DNA of 64,000 nucleotides, taken from positions 58,209 through 122,208 of the forward strand of contig CACKSH010000005.1 in the NCBI GenBank assembly GCA_902602765.1. Direction: 5' to 3'. Position numbers and translations under genes: made by a program. Each line of letters begins with the position of its first letter. Position 1 is the first letter of the stretch. Shown one piece after another: positions 17,760 to 27,461 of this stretch. The notes beneath the pieces were generated by a model. The model was not told where the DNA came from, ran no database searches, and worked only from the letters and a program-made list of their open reading frames with translations. This DNA is from Paracoccaceae bacterium (lineage in GTDB: Bacteria; Pseudomonadota; Alphaproteobacteria; Rhodobacterales; Rhodobacteraceae).

Positions 17760-19010
17760 TTGGCCGAAATAGTAGTAATTTGGGACTGGTTGGAATTCGC
17801 ACTCCGTTGGCTACATGTTATAACTGCGATTGCCTGGATAGGGTCATCATTTTATTTTATTGCATTGGATCTAGGCCTCCAGAAAAATGATAAGCTACCA
17901 TCTGGAGTGCAGGGGGAAGAATGGCAAGTCCATGGTGGTGGATTTTATTATATTCGAAAATATTCAGTCGCACCGAGTGAAGTCCCTGAGCATTTGACTT
18001 GGTTTAAATGGGAAAGTTACTCAACTTGGTTATCTGGGTTTGCGCTGATGGTGGTTATTTACTGGGTTGGTGGTGAACTTTACCTGATCGATAGTGCAAA
18101 ATCAGATCTTAAATTATGGCAGGGGATTATAATATCCGCAGCTTCTCTTATATTAGGTTGGTTCATTTACGATTTTTTATGTAAGTCGAGGTTCAGAAAT
18201 AATCCTTCGCTACTAATGTTAGTTCTATTTTTTATTCTTGTGGTAATGGGATGGTCCTACAATCAAATATTTACTGGCAGAGCAGTTTTTTTGCATTTGG
18301 GAGCGTTCACGGCTACAATTATGACTGCAAATGTATTTCTGGTTATAATTCCCAACCAAAAAATTGTTGTAGATGATTTATTTGCAAAGCGTACTCCCAA
18401 TCCAGAGTTTGGCAAAATCGCAAAATTGAGGTCAACACATAATAACTACTTAACATTACCAGTAATTTTTCTGATGCTTTCAAACCATTATCCTCTTGCT
18501 TTTGCTTCCGAGTGGAACTGGGTTATTGCGGCTCTTGTATTTCTCATGGGCGTCACAATAAGGCACTATTTTAATACAATTCATGCCCGAGCCGGAAATC
18601 CTGTATGGACTTGGCCGCTTACAATAATTATTTTTATTATAATAATCTGGTTATCTATGGCACCTGCAATAATTTCAAAAACGGAAGCGGCTCGGATAAG
18701 CGAGAAGCAAGTCGCTTTTGAAAGCGCGGAGCAGTTTTCTGAAACCATCGATATTGTTGTAAGTAGGTGTTCTATGTGCCATGCAAGAGAACCAGTATGG
18801 GAGGGAGTTAATTGGGCACCAGGCGATGTCTACTTAGAAACACCAAACGACATAAGTAAAAACGCCAAATTAATTTACATACATTCTGCTATTAGTTATG
18901 CAATGCCACCCGCAAACATAACATATATGGAAGAAAACGAGAGAGCTATTCTGAAAAGTTGGTTTAGAAATACAGTAAATGAAATGAGCTTTTCTGACGC
19001 CATTAAATAA
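17760..19010 (+). CDS. puuD: Membrane urate oxidase PuuD with C-terminal cytochrome c domain
   Basis: Oxidises urate to 5-hydroxyisourate at the inner membrane, passing electrons to a fused cytochrome c rather than to oxygen as uricase does. The 416-residue protein has about eight hydrophobic segments in residues 10-310 (DUF989-type, opening WLEFALRWLHVITAIAWIGSSF). A periplasmic cytochrome c domain follows, with heme motif CSMCH at 337-341 and a later MPPAN that could supply the methionine ligand. The start is TTG, with AAGG about ten bases upstream. It replaces a soluble uricase in this pathway, and no other urate oxidase is seen in the window. Confidence 0.9.
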   Translation: MAEIVVIWDWLEFALRWLHVITAIAWIGSSFYFIALDLGLQKNDKLPSGVQGEEWQVHGGGFYYIRKYSVAPSEVPEHLTWFKWESYSTWLSGFALMVVIYWVGGELYLIDSAKSDLKLWQGIIISAASLILGWFIYDFLCKSRFRNNPSLLMLVLFFILVVMGWSYNQIFTGRAVFLHLGAFTATIMTANVFLVIIPNQKIVVDDLFAKRTPNPEFGKIAKLRSTHNNYLTLPVIFLMLSNHYPLAFASEWNWVIAALVFLMGVTIRHYFNTIHARAGNPVWTWPLTIIIFIIIIWLSMAPAIISKTEAARISEKQVAFESAEQFSETIDIVVSRCSMCHAREPVWEGVNWAPGDVYLETPNDISKNAKLIYIHSAISYAMPPANITYMEENERAILKSWFRNTVNEMSFSDAIK

Positions 19011-19058
19011 AGATTATATTTTAGTTGATTGATGAAAATTTTAAATAAATCTGCTAAA

Positions 19059-19931
19059 CTAAGCTAAACCTGCAAATTGGATGGCAGATTTTATAAGTGT
19101 TTTCGTTTTTTCACTTAAGGGGGTCAAAGGTAGTCGTACTTCATCTGAACAGAGCCCTAAGAGACTCATTGCGTATTTAGCGCCCACCAGTCCAGGTTCA
19201 GTAAAAATTGCATGATGCAATGGCATAAGCTTATCTTGCAATTCAAGAGCTCTAGTATAATCACCGGCTAATGTGGCGGCCTGTAACTGTGCTACTAATT
19301 TTGGTGCTACATTGGCGGTAACAGAAATACAGCCGACTCCACCCTGGGCGTTAAATCCATGTGCAGTTGCGTCTTCACCGGATATTTGTAAAAAACTGGG
19401 TCCGCACGTAATGCGCTGTTCACATACTCTTGCTAAATCACCGGTTGCATCTTTAACGCCAATAATTCTTGGTAATTTGGCTAAGTGGCCCATTGTGTCT
19501 GGGTTCATATCAATTGAGGACCTTCCTGGAATATTGTAAATTATGATAGGAAGATCGCAGTTATCATGAAGTTCTGTGAAATGCTGTATAAGGCCTGTCT
19601 GGGTAGGTTTATTATAATAAGGAGTTACGATAAGTGCGGCATCTGCTCCGACACTTTTTGCATGCTTCATAAAATGAAGCGCTTCGAGTGTATTGTTCGA
19701 GCCAGCACCGGCAATGACAGGAATGCGTCCATTTACTTTCTTAACAACTGTCGAGACTACAATTTCATGTTCCTCATGACTTAAAGTTGGGCTCTCACCA
19801 GTCGTGCCAACAGGTACCAATCCATGACTTCCCTGTTCGATGTGCCAATCTACTAAGTTTTCAAGTGTTTTGAGGTCAAGTTTTCCGTGATCAAACGGCG
19901 TAACTAATGCTGGCATTGAACCCTTCAGCAT
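19059..19931 (-). CDS. dapA: 4-hydroxy-tetrahydrodipicolinate synthase
   Basis: Condenses pyruvate with aspartate semialdehyde, the first committed step of lysine and meso-diaminopimelate synthesis. The 290-residue TIM barrel is full length. Schiff-base lysine K160 is in GVKDATGD, the catalytic tyrosine Y132 in IYNIPGRS, and the threonine pair T43/T44 in [10 protein letters not shown]. It is monocistronic between puuD and slt. Confidence 0.95.
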   Translation of the reverse strand: MLKGSMPALVTPFDHGKLDLKTLENLVDWHIEQGSHGLVPVGTTGESPTLSHEEHEIVVSTVVKKVNGRIPVIAGAGSNNTLEALHFMKHAKSVGADAALIVTPYYNKPTQTGLIQHFTELHDNCDLPIIIYNIPGRSSIDMNPDTMGHLAKLPRIIGVKDATGDLARVCEQRITCGPSFLQISGEDATAHGFNAQGGVGCISVTANVAPKLVAQLQAATLAGDYTRALELQDKLMPLHHAIFTEPGLVGAKYAMSLLGLCSDEVRLPLTPLSEKTKTLIKSAIQFAGLA

Positions 19932-20057
19932 ATCATCTCCTCTTACGTCACTTTTTCAGTTTTTTTTAAAAAAAGTTTATGAACAGTTCACAACTTGGTT
20001 TAACCCTGATTAAAGCTCAAGTAAACTTATTAAAAATCTTAATACTCAGAATTGAAA

Positions 20058-22046
20058 ATGCAGATAGTAATTACAGCTGGGAAGACAATATATTTTTTGA
20101 TTTCCTTTTTGCTTGGGCTGAGCACTAATTTACTGGCACAAGATGCGGTTAAACAACCTCTGCAAAAAGCATTTGAAGCGATGCGCTCTGGATATTGGTA
20201 CGAAGCAAAACGGTTTGCTGAAGCAGATGGCCAAGTATCAAAAGATATTATTTTGTGGCATGAATTTAGATCTGGTCGTGGAAACCCAACGGACTTAAAG
20301 GAATTTTTGCAACGCAACAAGGATTGGCCGGGTTTGCCTTTTCTAAAAGAAAAAGGAGAGCAAGTTTTTTTTGAAAGTAGTCGTAATGATGTTTTAAGTT
20401 GGTTCGATAAGTATCCGCCTAAGTCAGAGACTGCGGCAATTATTTATGCAGATGCTCTTCTTGAAGTGGGAAATAAAAACAAAGCTGAGTTAATTTTGCA
20501 GGACAAGTGGATATCCGAGATCATGGAAACAGATTTACGCGCGTTGTACCTTAAAAAATATGATATAGCGTTATCGGAGCTCCATGATGAAAGGGTCATC
20601 GAATTATTATGGAGAGATGCCTTTTCAGCCGTTGATGAGTTAATGCCGCTATTATCCGAAGATTATAAAAAGCTCGTGAAAGCGGTTTTGGCACTCAAAA
20701 AATATCAAAAAGAGGGTGTAAATATTCTAATTAATAGGGTGCCGGAGACGTTGCGTGATCATCCTATTCTTAATTTTGCTAGGTTCAAATGGAGGTTACA
20801 ATTTGGGTATGATGATCGTGCTTACCAACTGTTATACGAATTAAGCGAAAAAAAGGAATATTTGGGACGGCCAGAGATATGGGGGGTAACCCGTGAGAAG
20901 TTGGCCAGAAAATTGCTTTGGGCCGGTGATTACAAAAATGCCTATAATATTTTGAGTAGTCATTTTGTTGAAGACAGTAGACTACGGGCAAGGTTGGAAT
21001 GGCTAGCAGGTTTTGTCGCTCTAAGGAAAGTTAATGACCCAAATTTGGCACTCGAACATTTTCAAAATTTTATAGAGATTGTTGAGAGTCCAATTTCCTT
21101 AGGTCGTGGCTACTACTGGTTGGGGCGAGCTCATGAAGCTCTTAACAACCTTGAGAGCGCAAGACGTTCATATGATAGAGCCTCAGAAAACTATACAACT
21201 TATTATGGGCAGTTGGCTTTAGAAAAGCTTGGAAGAAATTTACCATATGACATGATGGAGTCGAATATTACACTTCAGTGGAGAAATGCGGAGTTTATAC
21301 AATCGACTGTTTTTCAGGCTGCGATATTGATGCTGGCCGCTGACGAAAAAAAACTCGCACAAAGATTCTTAACCCATCTTTCTGAAAGCTTATCGGAGCG
21401 GAGCCTTTTAAAACTAGAAAGCTTCTTGATCGAGCTAGATGATCCGCATATTCAAATTAGATTTGGTAAGCGCCAGGCGAGTATGGGAACCATTATGTTC
21501 AACTCATATTTTGCAATCCATGATATGGCTGATTACCAATGGGTAGTTCCTTTAGATCTGCTACTATCCATTGCTCGGCGGGAAAGTGAATTTGATCAAA
21601 ATGCAACTTCGTCGGCTGGGGCAATGGGATTAATGCAAGTGATGCCAGGTACAGCAAAAGATATGGCGGAGGCTTTAAAGATCCCATTCGAAGAAAAATC
21701 GTTGCTGACAAGTTGGAAATATAACGTTTTACTTGGAGCGACGTACCTAGAAGAACTATCCTATAAATATAGAGGTAATCCTATTCTAATTGCAGCATCT
21801 TATAATGCTGGACCTACTAACGCTGATAAATGGATCGAATATTTAGGTAGTCCACTGGACCAAGCGGTAGATCCAGTTGATTGGGTGGAAATGATACCAT
21901 TTCGAGAAACTAGAAACTATGTGATGCGAATTACTGAAAGTTTAACGCTGTATCGAGCCAAAGTAGAAAAAAAAGAGATAGATCATAATTTTTCTGAATT
22001 TTTAGGTAGTTCAGCTTACTTTTCGTTCACGCCAAAGAGTGAATAA
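20058..22046 (+). CDS. slt: Soluble lytic murein transglycosylase
   Basis: A periplasmic enzyme that cleaves peptidoglycan glycan strands with formation of anhydromuropeptides. The signal peptide (about 1-28, ISFLLGLSTNLLAQ) is followed by a long superhelical TPR-like U domain and a C-terminal SLT domain with IARRESEFDQ (catalytic Glu near residue 509), AGAMGLMQVMPGTA and AASYNAGPTN. The frame is open from a TTG at 20052; ATG 20058 is preferred. Its last 36 bases overlap the 3' end of the convergent EamA gene. Confidence 0.9.
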   Translation: MQIVITAGKTIYFLISFLLGLSTNLLAQDAVKQPLQKAFEAMRSGYWYEAKRFAEADGQVSKDIILWHEFRSGRGNPTDLKEFLQRNKDWPGLPFLKEKGEQVFFESSRNDVLSWFDKYPPKSETAAIIYADALLEVGNKNKAELILQDKWISEIMETDLRALYLKKYDIALSELHDERVIELLWRDAFSAVDELMPLLSEDYKKLVKAVLALKKYQKEGVNILINRVPETLRDHPILNFARFKWRLQFGYDDRAYQLLYELSEKKEYLGRPEIWGVTREKLARKLLWAGDYKNAYNILSSHFVEDSRLRARLEWLAGFVALRKVNDPNLALEHFQNFIEIVESPISLGRGYYWLGRAHEALNNLESARRSYDRASENYTTYYGQLALEKLGRNLPYDMMESNITLQWRNAEFIQSTVFQAAILMLAADEKKLAQRFLTHLSESLSERSLLKLESFLIELDDPHIQIRFGKRQASMGTIMFNSYFAIHDMADYQWVVPLDLLLSIARRESEFDQNATSSAGAMGLMQVMPGTAKDMAEALKIPFEEKSLLTSWKYNVLLGATYLEELSYKYRGNPILIAASYNAGPTNADKWIEYLGSPLDQAVDPVDWVEMIPFRETRNYVMRITESLTLYRAKVEKKEIDHNFSEFLGSSAYFSFTPKSE

Positions 22047-22877
22047 ACCCGCACCCACAACTATGCACGCCCCAAGTAATACGTTAGTGGTAATTTGCTC
22101 TCCAAAAATGATAACCCCAATTAAGGATGCCCAAATTAACTGCAAGTAGGCGAATGGTTGAACGGCGCTTGCTTCAGCAACTTCATAGCATTTAATTAAT
22201 AAAAAATGACCAAGCATCCCAGATGCAGAAAGAATTAGCATTATACTCCAGTCAGCTTGCGATACAGGGTCCCAAAAATTCAATCCAATGGCCGTCATCG
22301 CAATACATCCTACAATGCCAGTCCAGAAAAAAGAGGTGCTAGAATTATCATACTGACCGGCGTAGCGGGTTAACAAACCGTATAATGCAAATAGAATAGC
22401 ACCTGCCAGTGGAACCAGAGCATAGGGGCTGAAGATACCATTGCCTGGATTAAGAATTATTAGTATACCAAAGAAACCAACGCAAATGGCTAACCACCTA
22501 CGCCATCCTACTTGTTCGCCCAATATCGGCCCAGACAGCATTGCAATAATTAGTGGATACGAAGCAAAAATAGCATGGGTCTCTGCGAGCCCTAATAGTG
22601 TAAATGCAAGGATTGTAACGCACATTTCTGCAACTAAAACTAGGCTTCTGAATATTTGTAATAGCGGTGTTTTGGTTTTTGCAACTTGTTTTACCCCACC
22701 GGGTTTACGGCTAGATAAGGTCATTATAAAAGCCGCAAAGAACCAATATCGTATCATCACGACCATATAAACATTATACTCCGTCGCTAGGTATTTAGAT
22801 AAGCCGTCCTGGCTTGCAAAAACAATGGTCGTAGTGACCATTAAAAAAATTCCCAGACGCTCATTTTGTTTAATCAT
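22011..22877 (-). CDS. EamA/DMT family transporter
   Basis: A 288-residue inner-membrane protein with about ten hydrophobic segments arranged as two EamA repeats (roughly 10-140 and 150-280). The repeat features include FASYPLIIAMLSGPILGE and LQLIWASLIGVIIFGE. Members export or take up metabolites; the substrate cannot be told. It overlaps the start of the mnmD-like gene behind it by eight bases, so the two are probably one transcript. Its 3' end overlaps the convergent slt gene by 36 bases. Confidence 0.8.
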   Translation of the reverse strand: MIKQNERLGIFLMVTTTIVFASQDGLSKYLATEYNVYMVVMIRYWFFAAFIMTLSSRKPGGVKQVAKTKTPLLQIFRSLVLVAEMCVTILAFTLLGLAETHAIFASYPLIIAMLSGPILGEQVGWRRWLAICVGFFGILIILNPGNGIFSPYALVPLAGAILFALYGLLTRYAGQYDNSSTSFFWTGIVGCIAMTAIGLNFWDPVSQADWSIMLILSASGMLGHFLLIKCYEVAEASAVQPFAYLQLIWASLIGVIIFGEQITTNVLLGACIVVGAGLFTLWRERKVS

Positions 22878-23556
22878 GACAGATTTTTGTACCGTGCATC
22901 ATATGTCTTTTTTTTGAGAAGCCTTTTTTTCTAGTTACTTCGAAACCAACTTTTTCTAATGTGCGCCTGACATGCCCGGCGGCGGTGTATGTAGAAAAGC
23001 TCCCGCCGGGTTTAGTTTTTAGCGCAACCATTTGAAGAATGTTATCTGCCCACATTTCGGGATTTTTACTTGGTGCAAAACCATCTAGATACCAGCAATC
23101 AACTTTTGAATTAAACACTTTCAATGTTTTAGAAACATCTCCTATGAATACCTTAAGATTTGCAAATCCAAAATCCACCAGATTACCTTCAATAATTTCG
23201 TCCCATCTGGATTGAAGAATCTCTGCATACTCTGATAACTCAGGAAAAAGCAAATGGGCTTTTCTCACGTCTACATTACTTATTGGGTACCCTTCAAAAC
23301 TTACAAAATTGATTTTTCCAGTTTTCGACGTTTTGTTCCAAGCAGCGCATGTTGCCAAGAAATTCAATCCTGTTCCAAACCCTAATTCCGCTATTTGAAA
23401 GCCGTGGATAAGCCGATTTTGAAGACTGTTTCCATCGATAAAAACATAATTTGCCTCATGCAATCCATTTTCTAACGAATAATAAGAGTCTTCAAATTTA
23501 TCTGAGATTGGTACTTTGTCGTTTTGCCATGAAAGCTGTACATGTTTTTTTGACAT
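22870..23556 (-). CDS. mnmD: tRNA wobble-uridine methyltransferase MnmD (MnmC N-terminal-type domain)
   Basis: Methylates the aminomethyl group of 5-aminomethyl-2-thiouridine at tRNA position 34 to give mnm5s2U. The 228-residue protein corresponds only to the N-terminal methyltransferase half of bifunctional MnmC. It has the SAM loop ELGFGTGLNFL, the family pattern FVSFEGYPIS and a DGFAPSKNPEMW motif. The FAD half is not fused; an oxidoreductase like the C-terminal half is encoded divergently from 23621. It overlaps the downstream EamA gene by eight bases. Confidence 0.85.
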   Translation of the reverse strand: MSKKHVQLSWQNDKVPISDKFEDSYYSLENGLHEANYVFIDGNSLQNRLIHGFQIAELGFGTGLNFLATCAAWNKTSKTGKINFVSFEGYPISNVDVRKAHLLFPELSEYAEILQSRWDEIIEGNLVDFGFANLKVFIGDVSKTLKVFNSKVDCWYLDGFAPSKNPEMWADNILQMVALKTKPGGSFSTYTAAGHVRRTLEKVGFEVTRKKGFSKKRHMMHGTKICHD

Positions 23557-23620
23557 TGTAACCTTGTTATAAGAAAAGTTGAAAAATAACTATACTGCAA
23601 TTAATTGGAATAAAATAGCA

Positions 23621-24673
23621 ATGATAGATCTAATTGTTCGAGGAGCTGGAATTTTAGGTTTAACAGTAGCTTGGGAGGCGGCTAAACGTGGGCTAAAGGT
23701 CTGTATATCTGATCCCAACGGCATTGCTAGTATGGCAAGTGGCAGCATAGTTGGTGCTCTTGCCCCACATGTGCCGGAGAATTGGAATTCTAAAAAACAA
23801 TTCCAATTTCAAAGTTTAATCAGTGCAGAAGAATTTTGGAATATTGTAGACTCAGAGTCTGGTCTTAACTCGGGGTATGCCAGATTAGGTCGACTTCAGC
23901 CAATTAATGATGAAAAGGCTCTATTACTTGCCAGAAATAGACTAGAGAGTTCAAAAGAGCTTTGGCGCGGTTTAGCAAAATGGAGAATTATTGAGAGCAG
24001 TGGGCCATGGTCCTTGACTTCAGAAACAGGAAAGTGGGTATTTGATACTTTGTCTGCCCGCATCAATCCAACCGACGCATGTTTTAGCCTGGCTCGGGCA
24101 ATTCAAAAAAAGGGAGGAGTTTTTGAACCGCATTTGAAAAGATATCCGAATATTAGGACTGTTTGGGCTACCGGCGTACACGATTTAGAGCGTATTTCAG
24201 AATTTACCAATGTGAAATTTCGTACGGCAGTAAAAGGTCAAGCCGCGCTATTTAAGTTGAATCGTGTTGATTATCCTCAGGTGTATGCCAATTCTATTCA
24301 CTTTGTGCCCCACTCTAATGGGACCGTCGCTGTTGGTTCCACATCTGAAAATGAATTCAGTTCATCAACTACAACGGATGAACGATTGGAGAGGCTTATT
24401 GAAAATTCGATGAGTATTATTCCTGAATTAAGGCGGCTTGAACCAATCAAACGTTGGGCTGATGTAAGACCAAGAAGTAAATCTCGAGCACCGATAGTTG
24501 GAAAACACCCTATTATCGAGGGAGATTACATTATTAATGGCGGCTTCAAAATAGGTCTTGGCATGGCTCCAGAACTGGCTAGATTACTTATTTCGCTGAT
24601 TTTTGATGGCAACGATCAAGTGCCTGAGGCATTTAAACCAAAGGTAAAATTCCATAATAGTACAAGCAGATGA
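23621..24673 (+). CDS. FAD-dependent oxidoreductase resembling the MnmC C-terminal half
   Basis: A 350-residue DAO-fold oxidoreductase with N-terminal FAD motif VRGAGILGLTVAWEA, GSIVGALAPHVPE (similar to the MnmC2 element ASGNPAG), and a C-terminal GGFKIGLGMAPELARLL. In MnmC the FAD domain removes carboxymethyl from cmnm5s2U to leave nm5s2U, the substrate of the methyltransferase half. The frame is open from TTG 23579; ATG 23621 begins just before the FAD motif and is preferred. It is divergent from mnmD, with only 64 bases between the starts. The match is partial and another DAO-family activity is possible. Confidence 0.6.
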   Translation: MIDLIVRGAGILGLTVAWEAAKRGLKVCISDPNGIASMASGSIVGALAPHVPENWNSKKQFQFQSLISAEEFWNIVDSESGLNSGYARLGRLQPINDEKALLLARNRLESSKELWRGLAKWRIIESSGPWSLTSETGKWVFDTLSARINPTDACFSLARAIQKKGGVFEPHLKRYPNIRTVWATGVHDLERISEFTNVKFRTAVKGQAALFKLNRVDYPQVYANSIHFVPHSNGTVAVGSTSENEFSSSTTTDERLERLIENSMSIIPELRRLEPIKRWADVRPRSKSRAPIVGKHPIIEGDYIINGGFKIGLGMAPELARLLISLIFDGNDQVPEAFKPKVKFHNSTSR

Positions 24674-24697
24674 CGATAGAGAGGGGAACCTCCAGGA

Positions 24698-26392
24698 TCA
24701 CTCCATAAGTCTTCTGGTTATTACTTGTGCTTGTATCTCTGCGGCGCCTTCGAAAATATTAAGTATTCTCGCATCACAAAGTACACGACTGATTTGGTAT
24801 TCTAATGCAAAACCATTACCGCCATGAATTTGTAGCCCATTATCAGCGGCAGCCCAAGCAACTCTCGCTCCCAAAAGTTTAGCCATTCCAGCTTCTAAAT
24901 CGCACCTTCTATCATTGTCTTTTTCGAAGGCGGAGTAGTAGGTCAATTGGCGGGCAATTGTAGTTTCCACAGCCATCATGGCAAGCTTGCTTGCAACACG
25001 TGGGAACTCAATCAGTGCCTTTCCGAATTGCTTTCTATCTAAAGCATATTGAAACGATAGATCAATAGCTTGCTGAGCGACCCCTACGGCACGCGCTGCT
25101 GTTTGTATTCTTGCGCTTTCAAAAGTTTTCATCAATTGGCGAAACCCCTTACCCTCTTCCCCGCCGAGTAAATTGTCTTTTTTAACTTCGAAATTATCAA
25201 AGGCAATTTCATATTCTTTCATTCCACGGTATCCTAAGACTTCGATTTCTCCTCCAGACATGCCCTCTGTGGGGAAAGGATTTTCATCATCGCCGGGGAT
25301 TTTTTCCGCCAGAAACATTGACAATCCACGATGATCGGTACTGTCTGGGTCCGTCCGAGCTAATAGGGTCATAACATGTGTCCTAGAAGCATGAGTAATC
25401 CAAGTTTTGTTTCCGGTTACGCTGTAGTCGCCCTCATCAGTTTTGATAGCTCTCGTGCGTAGACTGCCTAGATCTGAACCCGTGTTTGGCTCAGTAAAGA
25501 CTGCCGTTGGTAGTGTCTCTGCCATAGCTATTTTTGGAAGCCATTTTTGCTTTTGTTCCTCTGTGCCTCCGCATTCAATCAATTCAGCAGCGATTTCTGA
25601 ACGTGTTCCCAAAGAACCCACTCCAATGTAACCGCGAGACAACTCTTCAGAAACTACTGCCATTGAAGCTTTAGAGAGGCCAAAACCACCATACTCTTCA
25701 GGTATCGTAAGTCCGAAAACACCAAGCTCTGCTAATTCCTCGATGATTTCCATCGGAATCAAATCGTCGTTTAAGTGCCATTCGTGGGCATGTGGTAAAA
25801 CTTTATCTATGGAAAATTTCCGAAACTGCTCCCTGATCATTTCTAGTTCGTCGTCAAGTCCAGACTTACCAATTATGATCTCGGCAGAATGATCTTGCAT
25901 CAGCTCAACCAAACGCATGCGAGCCTCTTGATTATTGCCTTTTCCTGATAACTCTAGAACATCTTCAGTGCGATACTTTTCAATGGCTGAGTTTGAGAGT
26001 CCGATGTCTCCAAGACGTACAATTTCTCCCTGTGACATTGGAATTCCACCCAAAATCTGCGCATGGTATTCACTGCACCCGATTTGGTGCAAAAGCTGCT
26101 CAATTTCACCAAATTCACCGTCTGCTTCTAGTTTCTCAGCCCAGTCTTGCATCTGCTGCATTGCAGTTGCGTAAGTTGCGAGCCAAGCCAAGCCATGAGC
26201 TGCGTCTTGGTTGTCTTCAAGCAACTTTCCTGATGTCTTGCCATCAACAACTATCTGAGATTTCATTTGCTGTCTGGCAGTTTCAAAAAGCCCGCTCAAT
26301 TCATCTGCTGCGCGACGAGTTTTAACCAGCAAATTATCAATTGTTGAAGAAACTGTTACGTGAAAACCTAAATCTTGTCCGTCATGTGCCAT
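24698..26392 (-). CDS. mcd: Acyl-CoA dehydrogenase, probably (2S)-methylsuccinyl-CoA dehydrogenase
   Basis: A 564-residue acyl-CoA dehydrogenase with a roughly 170-residue N-terminal extension (AAHGLAWLATYATAMQQM, GGIPMSQGEIVRL) absent from ordinary 380-residue members. The dehydrogenase core (about 190-564) contains YIGVGSLGTRSEIAAELI, TAVFTEPNTGSDLGSL and a C-terminal IHGGNGFALEY. That combination matches Mcd of Rhodobacter, which oxidises methylsuccinyl-CoA to mesaconyl-CoA in the ethylmalonyl-CoA pathway for acetyl-CoA assimilation. Other pathway genes (ccr, mcm, mcl) are not in the window. An unrelated long acyl-CoA dehydrogenase remains possible. Its start faces a 143-base divergent region shared with the exporter gene. 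Confidence 0.75.
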   Translation of the reverse strand: MAHDGQDLGFHVTVSSTIDNLLVKTRRAADELSGLFETARQQMKSQIVVDGKTSGKLLEDNQDAAHGLAWLATYATAMQQMQDWAEKLEADGEFGEIEQLLHQIGCSEYHAQILGGIPMSQGEIVRLGDIGLSNSAIEKYRTEDVLELSGKGNNQEARMRLVELMQDHSAEIIIGKSGLDDELEMIREQFRKFSIDKVLPHAHEWHLNDDLIPMEIIEELAELGVFGLTIPEEYGGFGLSKASMAVVSEELSRGYIGVGSLGTRSEIAAELIECGGTEEQKQKWLPKIAMAETLPTAVFTEPNTGSDLGSLRTRAIKTDEGDYSVTGNKTWITHASRTHVMTLLARTDPDSTDHRGLSMFLAEKIPGDDENPFPTEGMSGGEIEVLGYRGMKEYEIAFDNFEVKKDNLLGGEEGKGFRQLMKTFESARIQTAARAVGVAQQAIDLSFQYALDRKQFGKALIEFPRVASKLAMMAVETTIARQLTYYSAFEKDNDRRCDLEAGMAKLLGARVAWAAADNGLQIHGGNGFALEYQISRVLCDARILNIFEGAAEIQAQVITRRLME

Positions 26393-26535
26393 GAATCAGT
26401 CCTTATTTATTTCTTCGGTTCTTATACATTCTGCGTTTGCAGCGCAACATAAATACCAAGTGGTGTGGCAAATTGTTTTATAATTACCTAGCTAAACATT
26501 GCGCCTTAGGGTGACGTAATATCTACTTCCTCTCA

Positions 26536-27306
26536 ATGCTTAATGTGATTCTCGAATTTGAAACGTCAACTTTTTTGTTTTTTGTGACCGTTTGTTTTGT
26601 TGCAGGATTTATCAAAGGTATCATAGGTTTTGGAATGCCGATGATAATTTTAGGAGCTTCAGCTGCGATTTCACTGCCCTCTATCGGGCTCGCAGTTTTA
26701 ATTTTACCGACCCTTGTTACAAATATATACCAAGTTAGTCTATTCGGGCGAACAGAGCTAATAGCTAGTATAAAAGAGTTCAAATTTTTCTTACTTTCTT
26801 GCTTGCTTGGATTATTTGTTGGCGCAAAACTTTTCGTTGTAGCAAATCTCAATTCTTTGGTGGGTGGCATTGGGCTTGTGGTCTTTATCTTATCTTTTTT
26901 ACAGCTGATAAAAATAAAGGGACCCGAAAGAAATAATTCTATGCGTCTGTCGAGTATTTTTGGAGCAATTACGGGTTTACTGGGCGGAGGAACTGGGATT
27001 TGGGGTCCAACAACTGTTTTATATTTAACATCTATCGCAACTCCTAAACAGCACCAAATTCTGGTTCAAGGTCTAACATTTGCCTTCAGCTCAGTATTTT
27101 TATTAGTTGCACACCTTTACACCGGCATTTTTAATCATAATACGGGACTTTTGTCAGCCTTTATGATTTTACCCGCCATGATAGGAATGCTATTTGGAGT
27201 GGGTGTCCAGAATTATTTAAATCAGGAAAAGTTTCGGCTAATGACACTCATTTCGCTGTGTGTTGGGGGTATTTATTTGATGTTTCGGTCGCTGTATCTG
27301 TTCTGA
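26536..27306 (+). CDS. TauE/SafE family sulfite/anion exporter
   Basis: A 256-residue membrane protein with about eight hydrophobic segments and the paired TauE repeats, including VCFVAGFIKGIIGFGMPMIILG near the N-terminus and GLLGGGTGIWGPTTVLYL around 145. The family exports small anions such as sulfite or sulfoacetate across the inner membrane; the substrate here is unknown. It is divergent from mcd and has no obvious pathway partner nearby. Confidence 0.8.
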   Translation: MLNVILEFETSTFLFFVTVCFVAGFIKGIIGFGMPMIILGASAAISLPSIGLAVLILPTLVTNIYQVSLFGRTELIASIKEFKFFLLSCLLGLFVGAKLFVVANLNSLVGGIGLVVFILSFLQLIKIKGPERNNSMRLSSIFGAITGLLGGGTGIWGPTTVLYLTSIATPKQHQILVQGLTFAFSSVFLLVAHLYTGIFNHNTGLLSAFMILPAMIGMLFGVGVQNYLNQEKFRLMTLISLCVGGIYLMFRSLYLF

Positions 27307-27461
27307 AATATTGCAGAAATAAATGTTAGGTTTAGCACTTTAAACGACATTTTATTATCTCTTTTAAATTGTTAAATCTTACGCTATACGATCTTTTGAG
27401 TTTCCCAACATGGTAACATCAAATAAATCCAATTTTGGGTTTTTCAAAGGAGTAACATATA

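Noticed and set aside
27307..27461. CtrA-type TTAA-N7-TTAA site upstream of the TrcR-like gene
   Set aside because: TTAA repeats occur but with four-base spacing, not seven; common in AT-rich DNA.
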